Source: Paenibacillus caui
GTDB taxonomy: Bacteria; Bacillota; Bacilli; Paenibacillales; Paenibacillaceae
Direction of reading: 5' to 3'
Assembly: GCF_019904135.1 (NCBI RefSeq)
Contig: NZ_JAIOGQ010000034.1
Coordinates: 1-51,618 of the forward strand
Length of the DNA stretch: 51,618 bases
Part shown: one piece after another, positions 1-7,506 of the stretch
Numbering within the stretch: the first letter of the stretch is position 1
Layout of the letters: each line of letters begins with the position of its first letter
Notes under the pieces: generated by a model
What the model was told of the DNA's origin: nothing
What the model saw: only the letters and a program-made list of their open reading frames with translations
The model's database searches: none
Made by a program: the position numbers and the translations under genes

Positions 1-45
1 TTTCGTTGGAAGCAGTTTGATTTTAACCGTTATCGTTTGTGACAT
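1..45 (-). CDS. tnpB: TnpB/OrfB of IS200/IS605 family, first 15 codons only
   Basis: The ATG at 45-43 opens a frame reading MSQTITVKIKLLPTK, which is the usual beginning of IS605 OrfB/TnpB proteins (RNA-guided nuclease family, ancestor of Cas12). The rest lies off the left edge, so intactness cannot be judged. An AAGGAGACTGAA ribosome site precedes the ATG. It follows the tnpA remnant by about 30 bases in the same orientation, the classical tnpA-tnpB order. Family assignment rests on the short N-terminus plus the tnpA neighbour. Confidence 0.7.
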   Translation of the reverse strand, partial: MSQTITVKIKLLPTK

Positions 46-76
46 TTCAGTCTCCTTTCGGCAAATATCAATCGAT

Positions 77-405
77 TCACCCCCTTGTTTTTTGTTGTTC
101 AACATAACGCTTAATCGTTGCGCTCGGTACGTTCCCTGCGGTAGATACGAAATAGGAACGTGTCCATAGGCTCGGCAAATGCCCTAGATGAGGAAATTCC
201 TCTCTTAACTTTTTAGAACTTTGTCACACTCTAAAGCAACAATGACAATTTTCAATTCTTCGCATATTTCTTGTACCAACTGTTTAAAGCGTTCCTCTAC
301 ATCAGTACGAAGGAATATTTTTCTTCTATACCGAGGACAAAAAACGAAATGATAGTTGATTAATGATACGGTTGTGTTTGTTCTTCTATATTCATTCATA
401 TACAC
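77..405 (-). pseudogene. tnpA: IS200/IS605 TnpA transposase, internal deletion
   Basis: The N-terminal part (405 down to about 220) reads MYMNEYRRTNTTVSL, then INYHFVFCPRYRRKIF and ends VALECDK; it then shifts into VLKS and stops at 205. In another frame the C-terminal part continues as KKLREEFPHL, LPSLWTRSYFVSTAGNV and TIKRYVEQQKTRG before a TGA at 79-77, carrying the expected catalytic tyrosine of Y1 transposases (TIKRY). The stretch that should hold the HUH metal site (DHVH) and helix C of the family is missing at the junction, and the frame is broken there. This is therefore a dead copy: the deletion removes roughly 25 to 30 residues and is not a multiple of three. It could only be mobilised in trans. 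Confidence 0.88.
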
Positions 406-499
406 ATTGTATCAATTTTATTTATAAACTGAAACGGACATGCAATAAAAAAGAGTGAAATTTTCGGATACTTGAAGCGCCACAAACCTTTCAGTTCTT

Positions 500-600
500 A
501 GGGCACTCGTATCCGACCTCACTATCATCCCACCCCTAAAGGGGGTGCTATCGCACCCGTAGTGGGCTTTCCCGTTCGGAAAATCTGTAAAGGAATCGAC
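500..600 (-). mobile_element. Probable left end of the IS200/IS605 element with imperfect hairpins
   Basis: Upstream of tnpA the minus strand holds GGGTGC-GATA-GCACCC immediately followed by an overlapping CACCCC-CTTTA-GGGGTG, so two mutually exclusive hairpins share the GCACCCC segment. IS200/IS605 ends are recognised as subterminal hairpins on single-stranded DNA, so this fits a left end, but I cannot fix the cleavage site or the exact boundary. A TTGATACAAT-like promoter lies at about 405-420 just before tnpA. Confidence 0.5.
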
Positions 601-621
601 AAATCTTTTTCGAGATGAGTT

Positions 622-1008
622 TTACTGTCCTTGCCGCTGCTGCTTCAAAAGATCGCGTATTTCGGTCAGGAGCAGCTCCTCCTTGCTAGGTACGGGAGCT
701 TTAACCGGTTGTTCTTCCTCTTTTCTCTTCATCTTGCCCAGCAGCTTGATAAACAGGAAAATCGAGAAGGAAATAATTAGAAAATCGATGACGCTCTGAA
801 GCAAATTGCCGTATGCAATCGGAGAGTCTCCGACGCTGATCTTCAGCCCGGAAAAGTTATAACCGCCGATCAGAATACCGAGAATCGGGGTAATCAGATC
901 ATTGACAAGAGACGTGACAATTTTACTGAACGCCGACCCGATGACTACGCCAATAGCGAGATCGAGCACATTTCCCTTTAATGCAAAGGCCTTAAATTCT
1001 TTCCACAT
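622..1008 (-). CDS. mscL: Large-conductance mechanosensitive channel MscL
   Basis: A 128-residue homopentameric channel of the cytoplasmic membrane that opens under high membrane tension to release solutes on hypo-osmotic shock. The N-terminal amphipathic helix ([18 protein letters not shown]), the TM1 pore helix [17 protein letters not shown], the conserved NDLITPILG turn, an extracellular loop and TM2 (about 68-90) are all visible, followed by a charged C-terminal bundle helix ([15 protein letters not shown]). I chose the ATG at 1008 because AGGGGTGG sits just in front; a GTG three codons upstream lies inside that ribosome site. Length is typical for the family. It is a single-gene unit between the IS remnant and the exporter cluster. 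Confidence 0.97.
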   Translation of the reverse strand: MWKEFKAFALKGNVLDLAIGVVIGSAFSKIVTSLVNDLITPILGILIGGYNFSGLKISVGDSPIAYGNLLQSVIDFLIISFSIFLFIKLLGKMKRKEEEQPVKAPVPSKEELLLTEIRDLLKQQRQGQ

Positions 1009-1112
1009 TGAAACCACCCCTACTAGTAATACCTTTTAAATTTGTCTGTGTTTTCTATCACATTGTACACGAGTTTTGACCATTTTCATACCCCGGTGAA
1101 ATGAAACCGAAC

Positions 1113-1152
1113 AAGACTCTCTATCTGGCCCAAAAGCCTGAAAGAGAGTCTC
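1113..1152 (-). terminator. Hairpin downstream of the ABC-2 exporter operon
   Basis: AGACTCTCT (1114-1122) pairs with AGAGAGTCT (1143-1151). It lies just beyond the stop of the last permease on the minus strand. The following T-tract (TTGTTC) is weak, so termination is likely but not certain. Confidence 0.55.
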
Positions 1153-1165
1153 TTACGAACATCAA

Positions 1166-2314
1166 TTATACGAATGTTCTCGTATCGTTATTCCGGCTAA
1201 ACCTGTAGATGGCGATCAGGGCAAACACAGCGGCAAAGGCCAGAAGAATCAGCAAATTCATGTACAGGCTGCCAAGCGTTGACCCTGCCTGAAGTTTATC
1301 GACCGTCTCCAGCAGCCAATGCTGCGGCAGGAAGGTAGAAATTTTACGAACGTTGTCCGGCATAATGTCTATCGGAAAATAACAACCGGCAAGCAGGCAC
1401 GTTGGCGTAATGATCAAGTTTTGCAGGGCGCCGGCCATGCTCGTGTTCTTGGCAAAGGCTACAATCAGCAGGGAAAGAGCGATTGCCGTTAGTCCAAACA
1501 ATAGCATGACTGCAGCCAGCTCGCCGGAAGGAACTCCCGAATCGATATGAAAAATATTTTTCATAACAAACAAGGTGATGACGATCTGCAAGAAAATGAG
1601 AACGATGTTGACCAAAACGTTCGATAATACGTAGACCCTGGATGAAACCGGAGATGTCATCAGTCTCAGAAAGGTCCGGTTTTCTTTCTCCTTCAGAATC
1701 AGTTCGGTCAAATTGACCGCCGAGAACATCATAAACGCAGCAAGAAATCCAAGCGACTGATAGGTCATGCCTTTCACCGCTGTCGTATCCTTCATCGCCA
1801 CCGCATCCAGCTTGAAATGCTGCTGCCGGTAATCGTTATACATATTATCAAACTTGGCCTGGTCCGCCTTGGCGAAGGCGCCGATTGATGCCACATTGCC
1901 AATGTAGTTCTGAAGCAAGGATTTGACATAGGCCGTTACCTGTGCCCCTTTTACCGAGACGATTCGGATCCCTTGCGGGCTGCCGCTTCTCACTTGCTCT
2001 GCAAATCCTTGTTCGAACACGATTCCTGTGTCAAGCTTGCCGGCGGCAATCTCCTTCTTCATCTCACCTTCATCCATGACTGTCATTTTTACCTGCTTGA
2101 GCCCTTCAACGAAGGATACGGTGCCCCGGGTAATTTCATTGTCGCCATCCAGGTTAACAACCCCGACCCGCAGCGTATCCGCGCTGCCGTTGCCGTAAAT
2201 CATCATGCTGATTAGCACCCCAACAATCGGGAGTACGATTAAAGTAAACCAGTTTGATTTTTTGCGAAACGTATTGACTAATATTTTCCGCACAAGCCAA
2301 AGGATATCTTTCAA
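1166..2314 (-). CDS. ABC-2 type exporter permease (LnrN/YfiN-like)
   Basis: A 382-residue integral membrane subunit. A single helix near the N-terminus (about 25-42) is followed by a roughly 130-residue extracytoplasmic region, then five helices between about 185 and 375, the ABC2_membrane_3 layout. The SLGFLAAFMMFSAVNLTELILKEKENRTFLRLMTSPVSS segment, split here only by its length, is the conserved cytoplasmic coupling region of these permeases. The start is TTG with GGGAGGGG seven bases ahead; it begins one base after the stop of the preceding permease gene, so the two are translationally linked. Gene order (regulator, kinase, ATPase, permease, permease) matches Bacillus subtilis YfiJKLMN (LnrJKLMN, linearmycin resistance), with kinase and regulator swapped. 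The exported substrate cannot be read from sequence. Confidence 0.85.
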   Translation of the reverse strand: MKDILWLVRKILVNTFRKKSNWFTLIVLPIVGVLISMMIYGNGSADTLRVGVVNLDGDNEITRGTVSFVEGLKQVKMTVMDEGEMKKEIAAGKLDTGIVFEQGFAEQVRSGSPQGIRIVSVKGAQVTAYVKSLLQNYIGNVASIGAFAKADQAKFDNMYNDYRQQHFKLDAVAMKDTTAVKGMTYQSLGFLAAFMMFSAVNLTELILKEKENRTFLRLMTSPVSSRVYVLSNVLVNIVLIFLQIVITLFVMKNIFHIDSGVPSGELAAVMLLFGLTAIALSLLIVAFAKNTSMAGALQNLIITPTCLLAGCYFPIDIMPDNVRKISTFLPQHWLLETVDKLQAGSTLGSLYMNLLILLAFAAVFALIAIYRFSRNNDTRTFV

Positions 2315-2315
2315 C

Positions 2316-3446
2316 TTAAAGCCCCTCCCGTTTGCGCATATATAATCCTGAGACGATCAATAACGCGGCGCTAAGGCCCACATTCAGAACGATGACAGGA
2401 ATCGCGGCGCTTGCCTGATCTGAATAAATAATTTGCGTGAGTCCCTGATTTGCCCAGCGAAGCGGAGACAGCTGCGAAATTTGGTGAACGACGCCAGAAG
2501 TGATGTCAATCGGGAAGTAAGCTCCCCCGACAAACGAAATCACCTGGATTACAATAAAAATAAAGGCACGTGCGGCCCCGCCATTAAACAGGTAGCTGCA
2601 GGCAAGACCAAAGCTGACGGCCAGCACCACTTCGGTCAGCAGGACAAGCGCAATCGAAATGTAATGGCTGCCCCACTCCGCTTTGAAGGCCAGTCTGCTA
2701 AACAGTACCACAATGGCTATACACAAAAAGTTCACAATCGTTGTCGCAAGCACTTTTCCGGTAAAAATCTCTATCTTCGACACAGGCGAAGCGCCAAGCC
2801 GGATTGCCGTTCTACGTGTTCTTTCGTTCTGGATCAAGGCGCTTGCCGGCAAGCAGGCATAAAAGGCAATCATCGTCGTCATCGAAATGGCATAATAATC
2901 GATGGAGCCTGGTTGTTTGTCCTTGTTAAGCGACGTCTCCTGAATAAAATTGCCGAACGATCCGGAAGCCACCGTTATGTTCGCGACGGATGAGGGCGAG
3001 GGATCCGCTTTAAACGCCGCAGCCGCAAGATTGAATTTGTCGGCATAAACCGTAAGCATGCCTTGTATGATATTGTTCTCGATGGCGTTTTTGGGGCTGC
3101 CGTAATATTTTATCCCGTCGTCACTCAGCTCCGCATAGGCTGTGTATTGGTCATCCTGTACCGTCTTTAGCCCATCTTCATCTGCCGCAGCCTTCGTGAA
3201 CGTTATGCCTTCCTGCTGGGAAGCCTGGACAAATTGCCCCCAGGAGGATGCAAGCTGCCCGTTCCGGATATTGTCCTTGTACAGCAGGTTCATATCGCCA
3301 ACCGCCAGGTTGCTTGAAAATGCATTGGTCAGTGCTGTGCCAAGGATGAGAATAAGCACGAGAGGAAACGCAATCATGAATATAAAGGTTCTTTTATCCC
3401 GAAGATGAATCAGCAGCTCCTTGCGCGCAATCTGAAGTATATTCAC
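2316..3446 (-). CDS. ABC-2 type exporter permease (LnrM/YfiM-like)
   Basis: A 376-residue partner permease. TM1 is at about 23-42 (FIFMIAFPLVLILILGTAL), followed by a large outside domain (about 43-175) and a five-helix block (about 185-370). The motif RRTAIRLGASPVSKIEIFTGKV between the second and third helices resembles the coupling helix seen in the sister gene. It probably forms a heterodimer with the product of 1166-2314, driven by the ATPase of 3462-4397. The ATG is preceded by GAAGGAGGAATCATCTGTGA. The stop is 1 base from the next start, which implies co-translation and fixed stoichiometry. Confidence 0.85.
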   Translation of the reverse strand: MNILQIARKELLIHLRDKRTFIFMIAFPLVLILILGTALTNAFSSNLAVGDMNLLYKDNIRNGQLASSWGQFVQASQQEGITFTKAAADEDGLKTVQDDQYTAYAELSDDGIKYYGSPKNAIENNIIQGMLTVYADKFNLAAAAFKADPSPSSVANITVASGSFGNFIQETSLNKDKQPGSIDYYAISMTTMIAFYACLPASALIQNERTRRTAIRLGASPVSKIEIFTGKVLATTIVNFLCIAIVVLFSRLAFKAEWGSHYISIALVLLTEVVLAVSFGLACSYLFNGGAARAFIFIVIQVISFVGGAYFPIDITSGVVHQISQLSPLRWANQGLTQIIYSDQASAAIPVIVLNVGLSAALLIVSGLYMRKREGL

Positions 3447-3461
3447 AGATGATTCCTCCTT

Positions 3462-4397
3462 CTAATCCCGCAGGTTTCTGCCGGTCAGCGTCAGAAATAC
3501 GGTTTCCAGATTGGGGGCCTGCTCGTCCAGGGATCGTATTTCAACCTCATCCTGGATCAGCTGCTGAATGATCGCGTTCAGATTATTGACCTCCGCTTTG
3601 GAATGGATCAGAAGCATTTGATCTTGGGCCATTACTCGCTCGACCCCTTGAATCAATCTGATCGGCTTCAGATTCACCGGCTGATCGGATTTATAGCCAA
3701 TCCGGATATCCTTGGTGTCGGTGATGGTCGATTTCAACTGTTCCTTGGTCCCTTCGGCAATGATCTTCCCGTGGTCCACAATCGCAATGCGGGTGCAAAT
3801 CTCTTCTACCTCTTCCATGTAATGACTCGTGTAAATAATCGTGCATCCCATTTGATTCAGCTTCTTGACCGAATTGAGTATATAATTTCGGGACTGGGGA
3901 TCAATGCCGACAGTCGGTTCATCCATAATGATCAGCTTCGGCTTGTGGGCAATCGCACAGGCAATGTTTAGCCGCCGTTTCATTCCGCCCGAGAAATTTT
4001 TCGGATATTCCTTGGCTCTCTCGGCCAAACCAACGAATTCCAGCGCTTCAAACGTTCGTTCCTTGAGCTCCGCTCCCCTGAGTCCGTACAGCCCGGCAAA
4101 AAAATGAACATTTTCATAGGCTGTCATCTCCTCGTAAATCGCCAGATCCTGAGGCACAATCCCGATATTCATCTTGGCAAATCTGTTATGCTTCGCAATA
4201 TCTTTGCCCAGCAGCCGGATCTCCCCTTTGGTAATCCGCAGCAGCGATGAAATCATGTTGATCGTTGTGCTTTTACCAGCGCCGTTCGCGCCAAGAAAAC
4301 CGAATATTTCACCTTCCCGAACTTTCAGATTCATGTTATCAACGGCGAGAAAATCGCCGAATTTCTTGGTTAAGCCTTGAATCTCCAACACGTTCAT
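3462..4397 (-). CDS. ABC exporter ATP-binding protein (LnrL/YfiL-like)
   Basis: A 311-residue nucleotide-binding subunit for the two permeases downstream. It has Walker A GANGAGKST (residues 36-44), signature FSGGMKRR, Walker B LIIMDEPTVGIDP with the catalytic Glu, and the switch His in YTSHYMEE. The C-terminal 80 residues form the DrrA-type extension (ending LETVFLTLTGRNLRD), typical of drug and lipid-like exporters. Start ATG at 4397 has AGGAGTGAATCCGA in front. It opens the transporter part of the cluster and is separated from the kinase gene by a terminator-like hairpin at 4443-4480, so it may have its own promoter or be under read-through control. Confidence 0.92.
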   Translation of the reverse strand: MNVLEIQGLTKKFGDFLAVDNMNLKVREGEIFGFLGANGAGKSTTINMISSLLRITKGEIRLLGKDIAKHNRFAKMNIGIVPQDLAIYEEMTAYENVHFFAGLYGLRGAELKERTFEALEFVGLAERAKEYPKNFSGGMKRRLNIACAIAHKPKLIIMDEPTVGIDPQSRNYILNSVKKLNQMGCTIIYTSHYMEEVEEICTRIAIVDHGKIIAEGTKEQLKSTITDTKDIRIGYKSDQPVNLKPIRLIQGVERVMAQDQMLLIHSKAEVNNLNAIIQQLIQDEVEIRSLDEQAPNLETVFLTLTGRNLRD

Positions 4398-4442
4398 TCG
4401 GATTCACTCCTGTTTGTTGATTGATGTCCTCATCATAACGAA

Positions 4443-4480
4443 AAAGGATGACCTTACGACAGTGCATAAGTTCATCCTTT
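4443..4480 (-). terminator. Hairpin with T-run between kinase and exporter genes
   Basis: On the minus strand AAAGGATGA and TCATCCTTT form a 9-bp stem with a possible inner CTTA/TAAG stem, followed directly by TTTTTCG. It sits after the kinase stop and 45 bases before the ATPase start, so it would partly uncouple exporter expression from the two-component genes. Confidence 0.6.
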
Positions 4481-4494
4481 GGACATGAGGAATT

Positions 4495-5649
4495 TCATGG
4501 ACTTATGGCATGAGAATTCTCCTGGCTCTTTCCGAACGGCAGCAGCGTAATCACGCTAAACCCCCGTGAGCCGTCTACGATGACCGTTCCCCCAAGGGCC
4601 GCAGTCCGTTCCTCCATTCCCTTGATGCCGAGACCCTTGACGACTTTTTCCGCCCCTTTGCCATTATCGGAAACAACGGCTTTCACCAAACGGTTCAGCA
4701 CCTGGACATGCAGACGGACGGAATCCGCTTCCGCATACTTGATCGTATTGGTCACCGCTTCGGTGGCATTGTCCTGAATCACCTTCCACTGAATCGGCGT
4801 AATGACGTCCAGATCGCCTTCATGCGTCAGCGTAGCGGTCATGGAATGCTTCGACGCCAGTTCATCGACAAACAGCCGAAGCCGGTTGATCCCCAGCTCT
4901 TCGGACCTCGGTTTGATGTTCTTGAGTGTATGCCGGATTTGCTCGAGCCCCTCCTTGGATATGGCGATCGCATTGCCCAGCAGCTCTGCCGCTTTGTCCG
5001 GATTGCTTGCCAGCAGCCGTTTCGACGCTTCCATCTGGATTAGTGCCCCCGCCATGGAATGGCCGATTTCATCATGAATCCGCTGGGACAGCCGGTTTCG
5101 TTCCTCGAGCTTAATCGTATATTCCGACTGCTTCAAATACTCCTTATTTTCATTAAGGGTACGGGTCAGCCTTTGCAGGTCCGCTCTCATGAGTTCCGAT
5201 TGGCTCATCTGCATGTCCAGCTTTTCATCGTAATGCCGGATTACGATAAATCCGAGGACGCTGATTCCGGCAATGAGCAAATAGAGAGCAAGGAGTGAAG
5301 CAGGAACAAACAAAAGCGGCACCAGAAGCAGAAGGAACGACAGCCTGTTTTTCATCCATAAAGAAATGAGTTCATACAAACTGATTGGGAGCAGCAGCAA
5401 AAACTGCGGGCTTAACGCCTTCGAGCACATCGCAAGAAACAAAATGGACAGAAGAACAAGCGCTTGAGAGAGCGCCCTCTTGCGAGGGATCAGCAGTCCG
5501 CAACTGAGGGATATGTACAACAAATAGGCAAAAATATACCAACCGCCTGCGTGTTTCAAATTGAAATATGTACCGTAAATGACGTAAATCAGAACAATCG
5601 TTTTGCTGCCGACAGTCCAAAGCTCAAACGGTCTGTTCCTGCTATTCAT
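4495..5649 (-). CDS. NarL-family sensor histidine kinase (LnrJ/YfiJ-like)
   Basis: A 384-residue membrane sensor. Residues about 10-135 contain five or six predicted helices with almost no outside loop, suggesting that it senses something within the membrane. A short coiled coil (about 140-185) leads to the HisKA_3 dimerisation domain with the phosphoacceptor His192 in RLSQRIHDEIGHSMAG, and then the ATPase domain with the N-box DNATEAVTNTIKYA and G-box DNGKGAEKVVKGLGIKGM. It should phosphorylate the regulator encoded immediately upstream, whose stop overlaps its ATG by 8 bases. In the Lnr system the equivalent kinase responds to membrane-disrupting polyenes; that ligand is an inference here. 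Confidence 0.9.
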   Translation of the reverse strand: MNSRNRPFELWTVGSKTIVLIYVIYGTYFNLKHAGGWYIFAYLLYISLSCGLLIPRKRALSQALVLLSILFLAMCSKALSPQFLLLLPISLYELISLWMKNRLSFLLLLVPLLFVPASLLALYLLIAGISVLGFIVIRHYDEKLDMQMSQSELMRADLQRLTRTLNENKEYLKQSEYTIKLEERNRLSQRIHDEIGHSMAGALIQMEASKRLLASNPDKAAELLGNAIAISKEGLEQIRHTLKNIKPRSEELGINRLRLFVDELASKHSMTATLTHEGDLDVITPIQWKVIQDNATEAVTNTIKYAEADSVRLHVQVLNRLVKAVVSDNGKGAEKVVKGLGIKGMEERTAALGGTVIVDGSRGFSVITLLPFGKSQENSHAISP

Positions 5650-6334
5650 CCGACATCCGCACTTCTCCGGTCAAATAGTAAATCGCTATCTGTGTCCGGT
5701 GTTCAAGTCCCGTTTTATTTAATATAGACGTAATATGATTGGCAACCGTGCCTTCCGAAAGGAACAGCTTCTTGGAAATTCCTTTATTAGAGAGCCCTTT
5801 GGCGATTTGGGCCATGACCTCAAGCTCACGCTCGGAAAACAGACTTTGGTCGATGATGCCGCAATTCGTGGTTTCCGGCGGCTGTTTCGGGCTGTGCGGC
5901 TCCTCCGACCGGATTGCTGACGGCAGGCTTGTTTTGATCTTGTCCACAATGTCGCCCTGCAGGACATGATGGTTATGATGGACGCTTTTAATGGCATCCC
6001 GGATTTGTTCGGGATCGTTATTTTTGAGTAAATATCCTCTTGCACCGGCCTGAATCGCTTCAATGATGAAGGCATCATCGTCAAAAGTGGTCAGAATCAG
6101 CGGCTTGACCGCTGTCTCCTGAACAATTAGGCGCGTGGCCTCCACCCCGCTCATATTCGGCATGCGGATGTCCAGCAGCGCAACATCCACCTCGTGATTC
6201 CGGCAGAATTCCACGGCTTCTGCTCCGTCCTGTACCGTGGCCGCCACTTCAAATTCATCGAAGCTGGAAAGAATGATCTTCATCCCTTCGCGGATAAATG
6301 AATTGTCGTCGGCGATCAAAACTTTTATTTTCAT
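5642..6334 (-). CDS. NarL/FixJ-family response regulator (LnrK/YfiK-like)
   Basis: A 230-residue two-domain regulator. The receiver domain (1-120) has acidic pocket D9-D10, phosphoacceptor D55 in VALLDIRMP, T82/T83 and K104 in YLLKN. A Pro/Ser-rich linker (about 140-160) joins a LuxR-type HTH (about 165-225: FSERELEVMAQIAKGLSNKGISKK, split from EGTVANHI). The start ATG has AAGGAGC in front, and a TATAAT -10 element lies at about 6386-6391 on the minus strand. First gene of the cluster; likely activates the exporter genes and possibly itself. Confidence 0.92.
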   Translation of the reverse strand: MKIKVLIADDNSFIREGMKIILSSFDEFEVAATVQDGAEAVEFCRNHEVDVALLDIRMPNMSGVEATRLIVQETAVKPLILTTFDDDAFIIEAIQAGARGYLLKNNDPEQIRDAIKSVHHNHHVLQGDIVDKIKTSLPSAIRSEEPHSPKQPPETTNCGIIDQSLFSERELEVMAQIAKGLSNKGISKKLFLSEGTVANHITSILNKTGLEHRTQIAIYYLTGEVRMSDE

Positions 6335-6414
6335 TCAAAAAATGCTCCTTATACTTAAGGTAATCCTCGGTTCTACGCGAAATCTATTATAGCATTGATC
6401 CGTTTTTATGCCAT

Positions 6415-6447
6415 GAAAAAAAGCCTCACCGCTTCCCAGTCAGGCTT
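6415..6447 (-). terminator. Intrinsic terminator of the 61-residue gene
   Basis: On the minus strand AAGCCT and AGGCTT form the stem (6442-6447 with 6421-6426), followed by a run of seven T. It lies 30 bases past the stop of the gene at 6477-6662. Confidence 0.65.
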
Positions 6448-6476
6448 CCGCTCTTCTTTGCAGTTCCGAAGTTCGC

Positions 6477-6662
6477 TTACACAATGCGCATGTTATTCAT
6501 TCTGGGCAAATTCGGCCTGTTTTTCGCCAGCCGCAGAATCGCTTCATATTGAGCCTTGGCAATTTTCCGCTGTCCTGTCGGAATATTCAAATTGTTCACA
6601 ATTTCGGCGAGCTTCTGCAGCTCTTTGTATTCATCCTCAGTCACATTGATTTTCCTTGCCAC
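6477..6662 (-). CDS. Small conserved-looking protein of unknown function
   Basis: A 61-residue, Lys/Asn-rich, probably helical soluble protein (MARKINVTEDEYKELQKLA...). I do not recognise the family. It is supported as a gene by a GTG start at 6662 with a strong AGGAGG nine bases ahead, a coherent helix pattern (EDEYKELQKLAEIVNNLN) and its own terminator. No membrane segment, signal peptide or metal motif. It is monocistronic between the two-component cluster and an unknown membrane protein. Confidence 0.7.
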   Translation of the reverse strand: MARKINVTEDEYKELQKLAEIVNNLNIPTGQRKIAKAQYEAILRLAKNRPNLPRMNNMRIV

Positions 6663-6762
6663 AACAACGCCTCCTTCTGCTTACATCATATGGTGTTTAC
6701 TGTACCTTGTGATTGGACATGAAGCTATGCCCCAGCATAAAAATTGCAGGGCATTACGGCTT

Positions 6763-7308
6763 TTAGTCCTCTTTTTTAGGCTGAGCGGATTCGCTGTCCA
6801 TTACGGTCTCCGCTACGGCGCTAGGGTCCAGATGCCGATCTATTCCCAAATCTTTGCGCTGCCGCTCCCGAATATAGGACAAGCCCGCGAAGCCGGCTAT
6901 GAACGCGGCGCTGATCTCGGCGTAGATGTTTTCGCTCCCCGCCATTTCAACGGCCGTTTTCGCCAAAACTCCGGTTCCGATCCCGATCAGGATATCCCCC
7001 AAAAGTCCGAGCTCCAAATATACACGTTTGTCGCCGTGCTGCTCGCCCCGAAAGCCGAATACAAATAAAACAATGTCAGCAGGCCACAAAAATACGGTAA
7101 TCAAAACTTTGCGCAGTCCATCTCCCCTTTTCACCGGATAAGTCAGACATCTCTCCAGCCAGCTGCTCTTCTCATACGGAATAACAAACAGAGGAAACTG
7201 AATCACCCCGTTTTTGGAATAATGTCCAATCAAGGCTCCGAGTAAACTGATCAGGATCGACAGGCGAAAGGTACCCCAGAAATCAGTCCAGTTGCTTAGC
7301 GCTCCCAC
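6763..7308 (-). CDS. Membrane protein of unknown function
   Basis: A 181-residue protein with an N-terminal hydrophobic segment (about 13-30), an amphipathic central part, a helix at about 70-84 (ITVFLWPADIVLFVFGF), and two C-terminal segments (about 97-113 and 128-145). The tail after residue 150 is charged (RERQRKDLGIDRHLD), so the C-terminus is probably cytoplasmic. The glycine-rich GDILIGIGTGVLAKTA element recalls small Firmicute membrane families such as DUF4257, but I cannot confirm this. Start GTG at 7308 has GAGGAGCTGAAGACC ahead. It stands alone. Confidence 0.65.
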   Translation of the reverse strand: MGALSNWTDFWGTFRLSILISLLGALIGHYSKNGVIQFPLFVIPYEKSSWLERCLTYPVKRGDGLRKVLITVFLWPADIVLFVFGFRGEQHGDKRVYLELGLLGDILIGIGTGVLAKTAVEMAGSENIYAEISAAFIAGFAGLSYIRERQRKDLGIDRHLDPSAVAETVMDSESAQPKKED

Positions 7309-7410
7309 GGTCTTCAGCTCCTCATTTCAGAATGAACTGCTGAATGGCGATTTATAATCCAGCTTATTCCGCGAAGATCGGGAAAAGAATTACGAAGTTA
7401 TTCTTAAAAC

Positions 7411-7448
7411 AAAAAAAGGGCTTTTAACGGATTCACCGTAAAAACCCT
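7411..7448 (-). terminator. Intrinsic terminator of the GGDEF-EAL gene
   Basis: On the minus strand GAGGGTTTTTACGG and CCGTTAAAAGCCC pair with small mismatches around a GTGAAT-like loop, followed by TTTTTTT. Located 60 bases beyond the stop at 7507. Confidence 0.75.
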
Positions 7449-7506
7449 CTTGCATTCAGAAGCTGTCCGATCTGTAGCTAATCATTATGTAGAATTCATG
7501 GCCTTG

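Noticed and set aside
16..600. Complete IS605 element
   Set aside because: The right part (tnpB and right end) is outside the window and tnpA is broken, so only a partial element is annotated.
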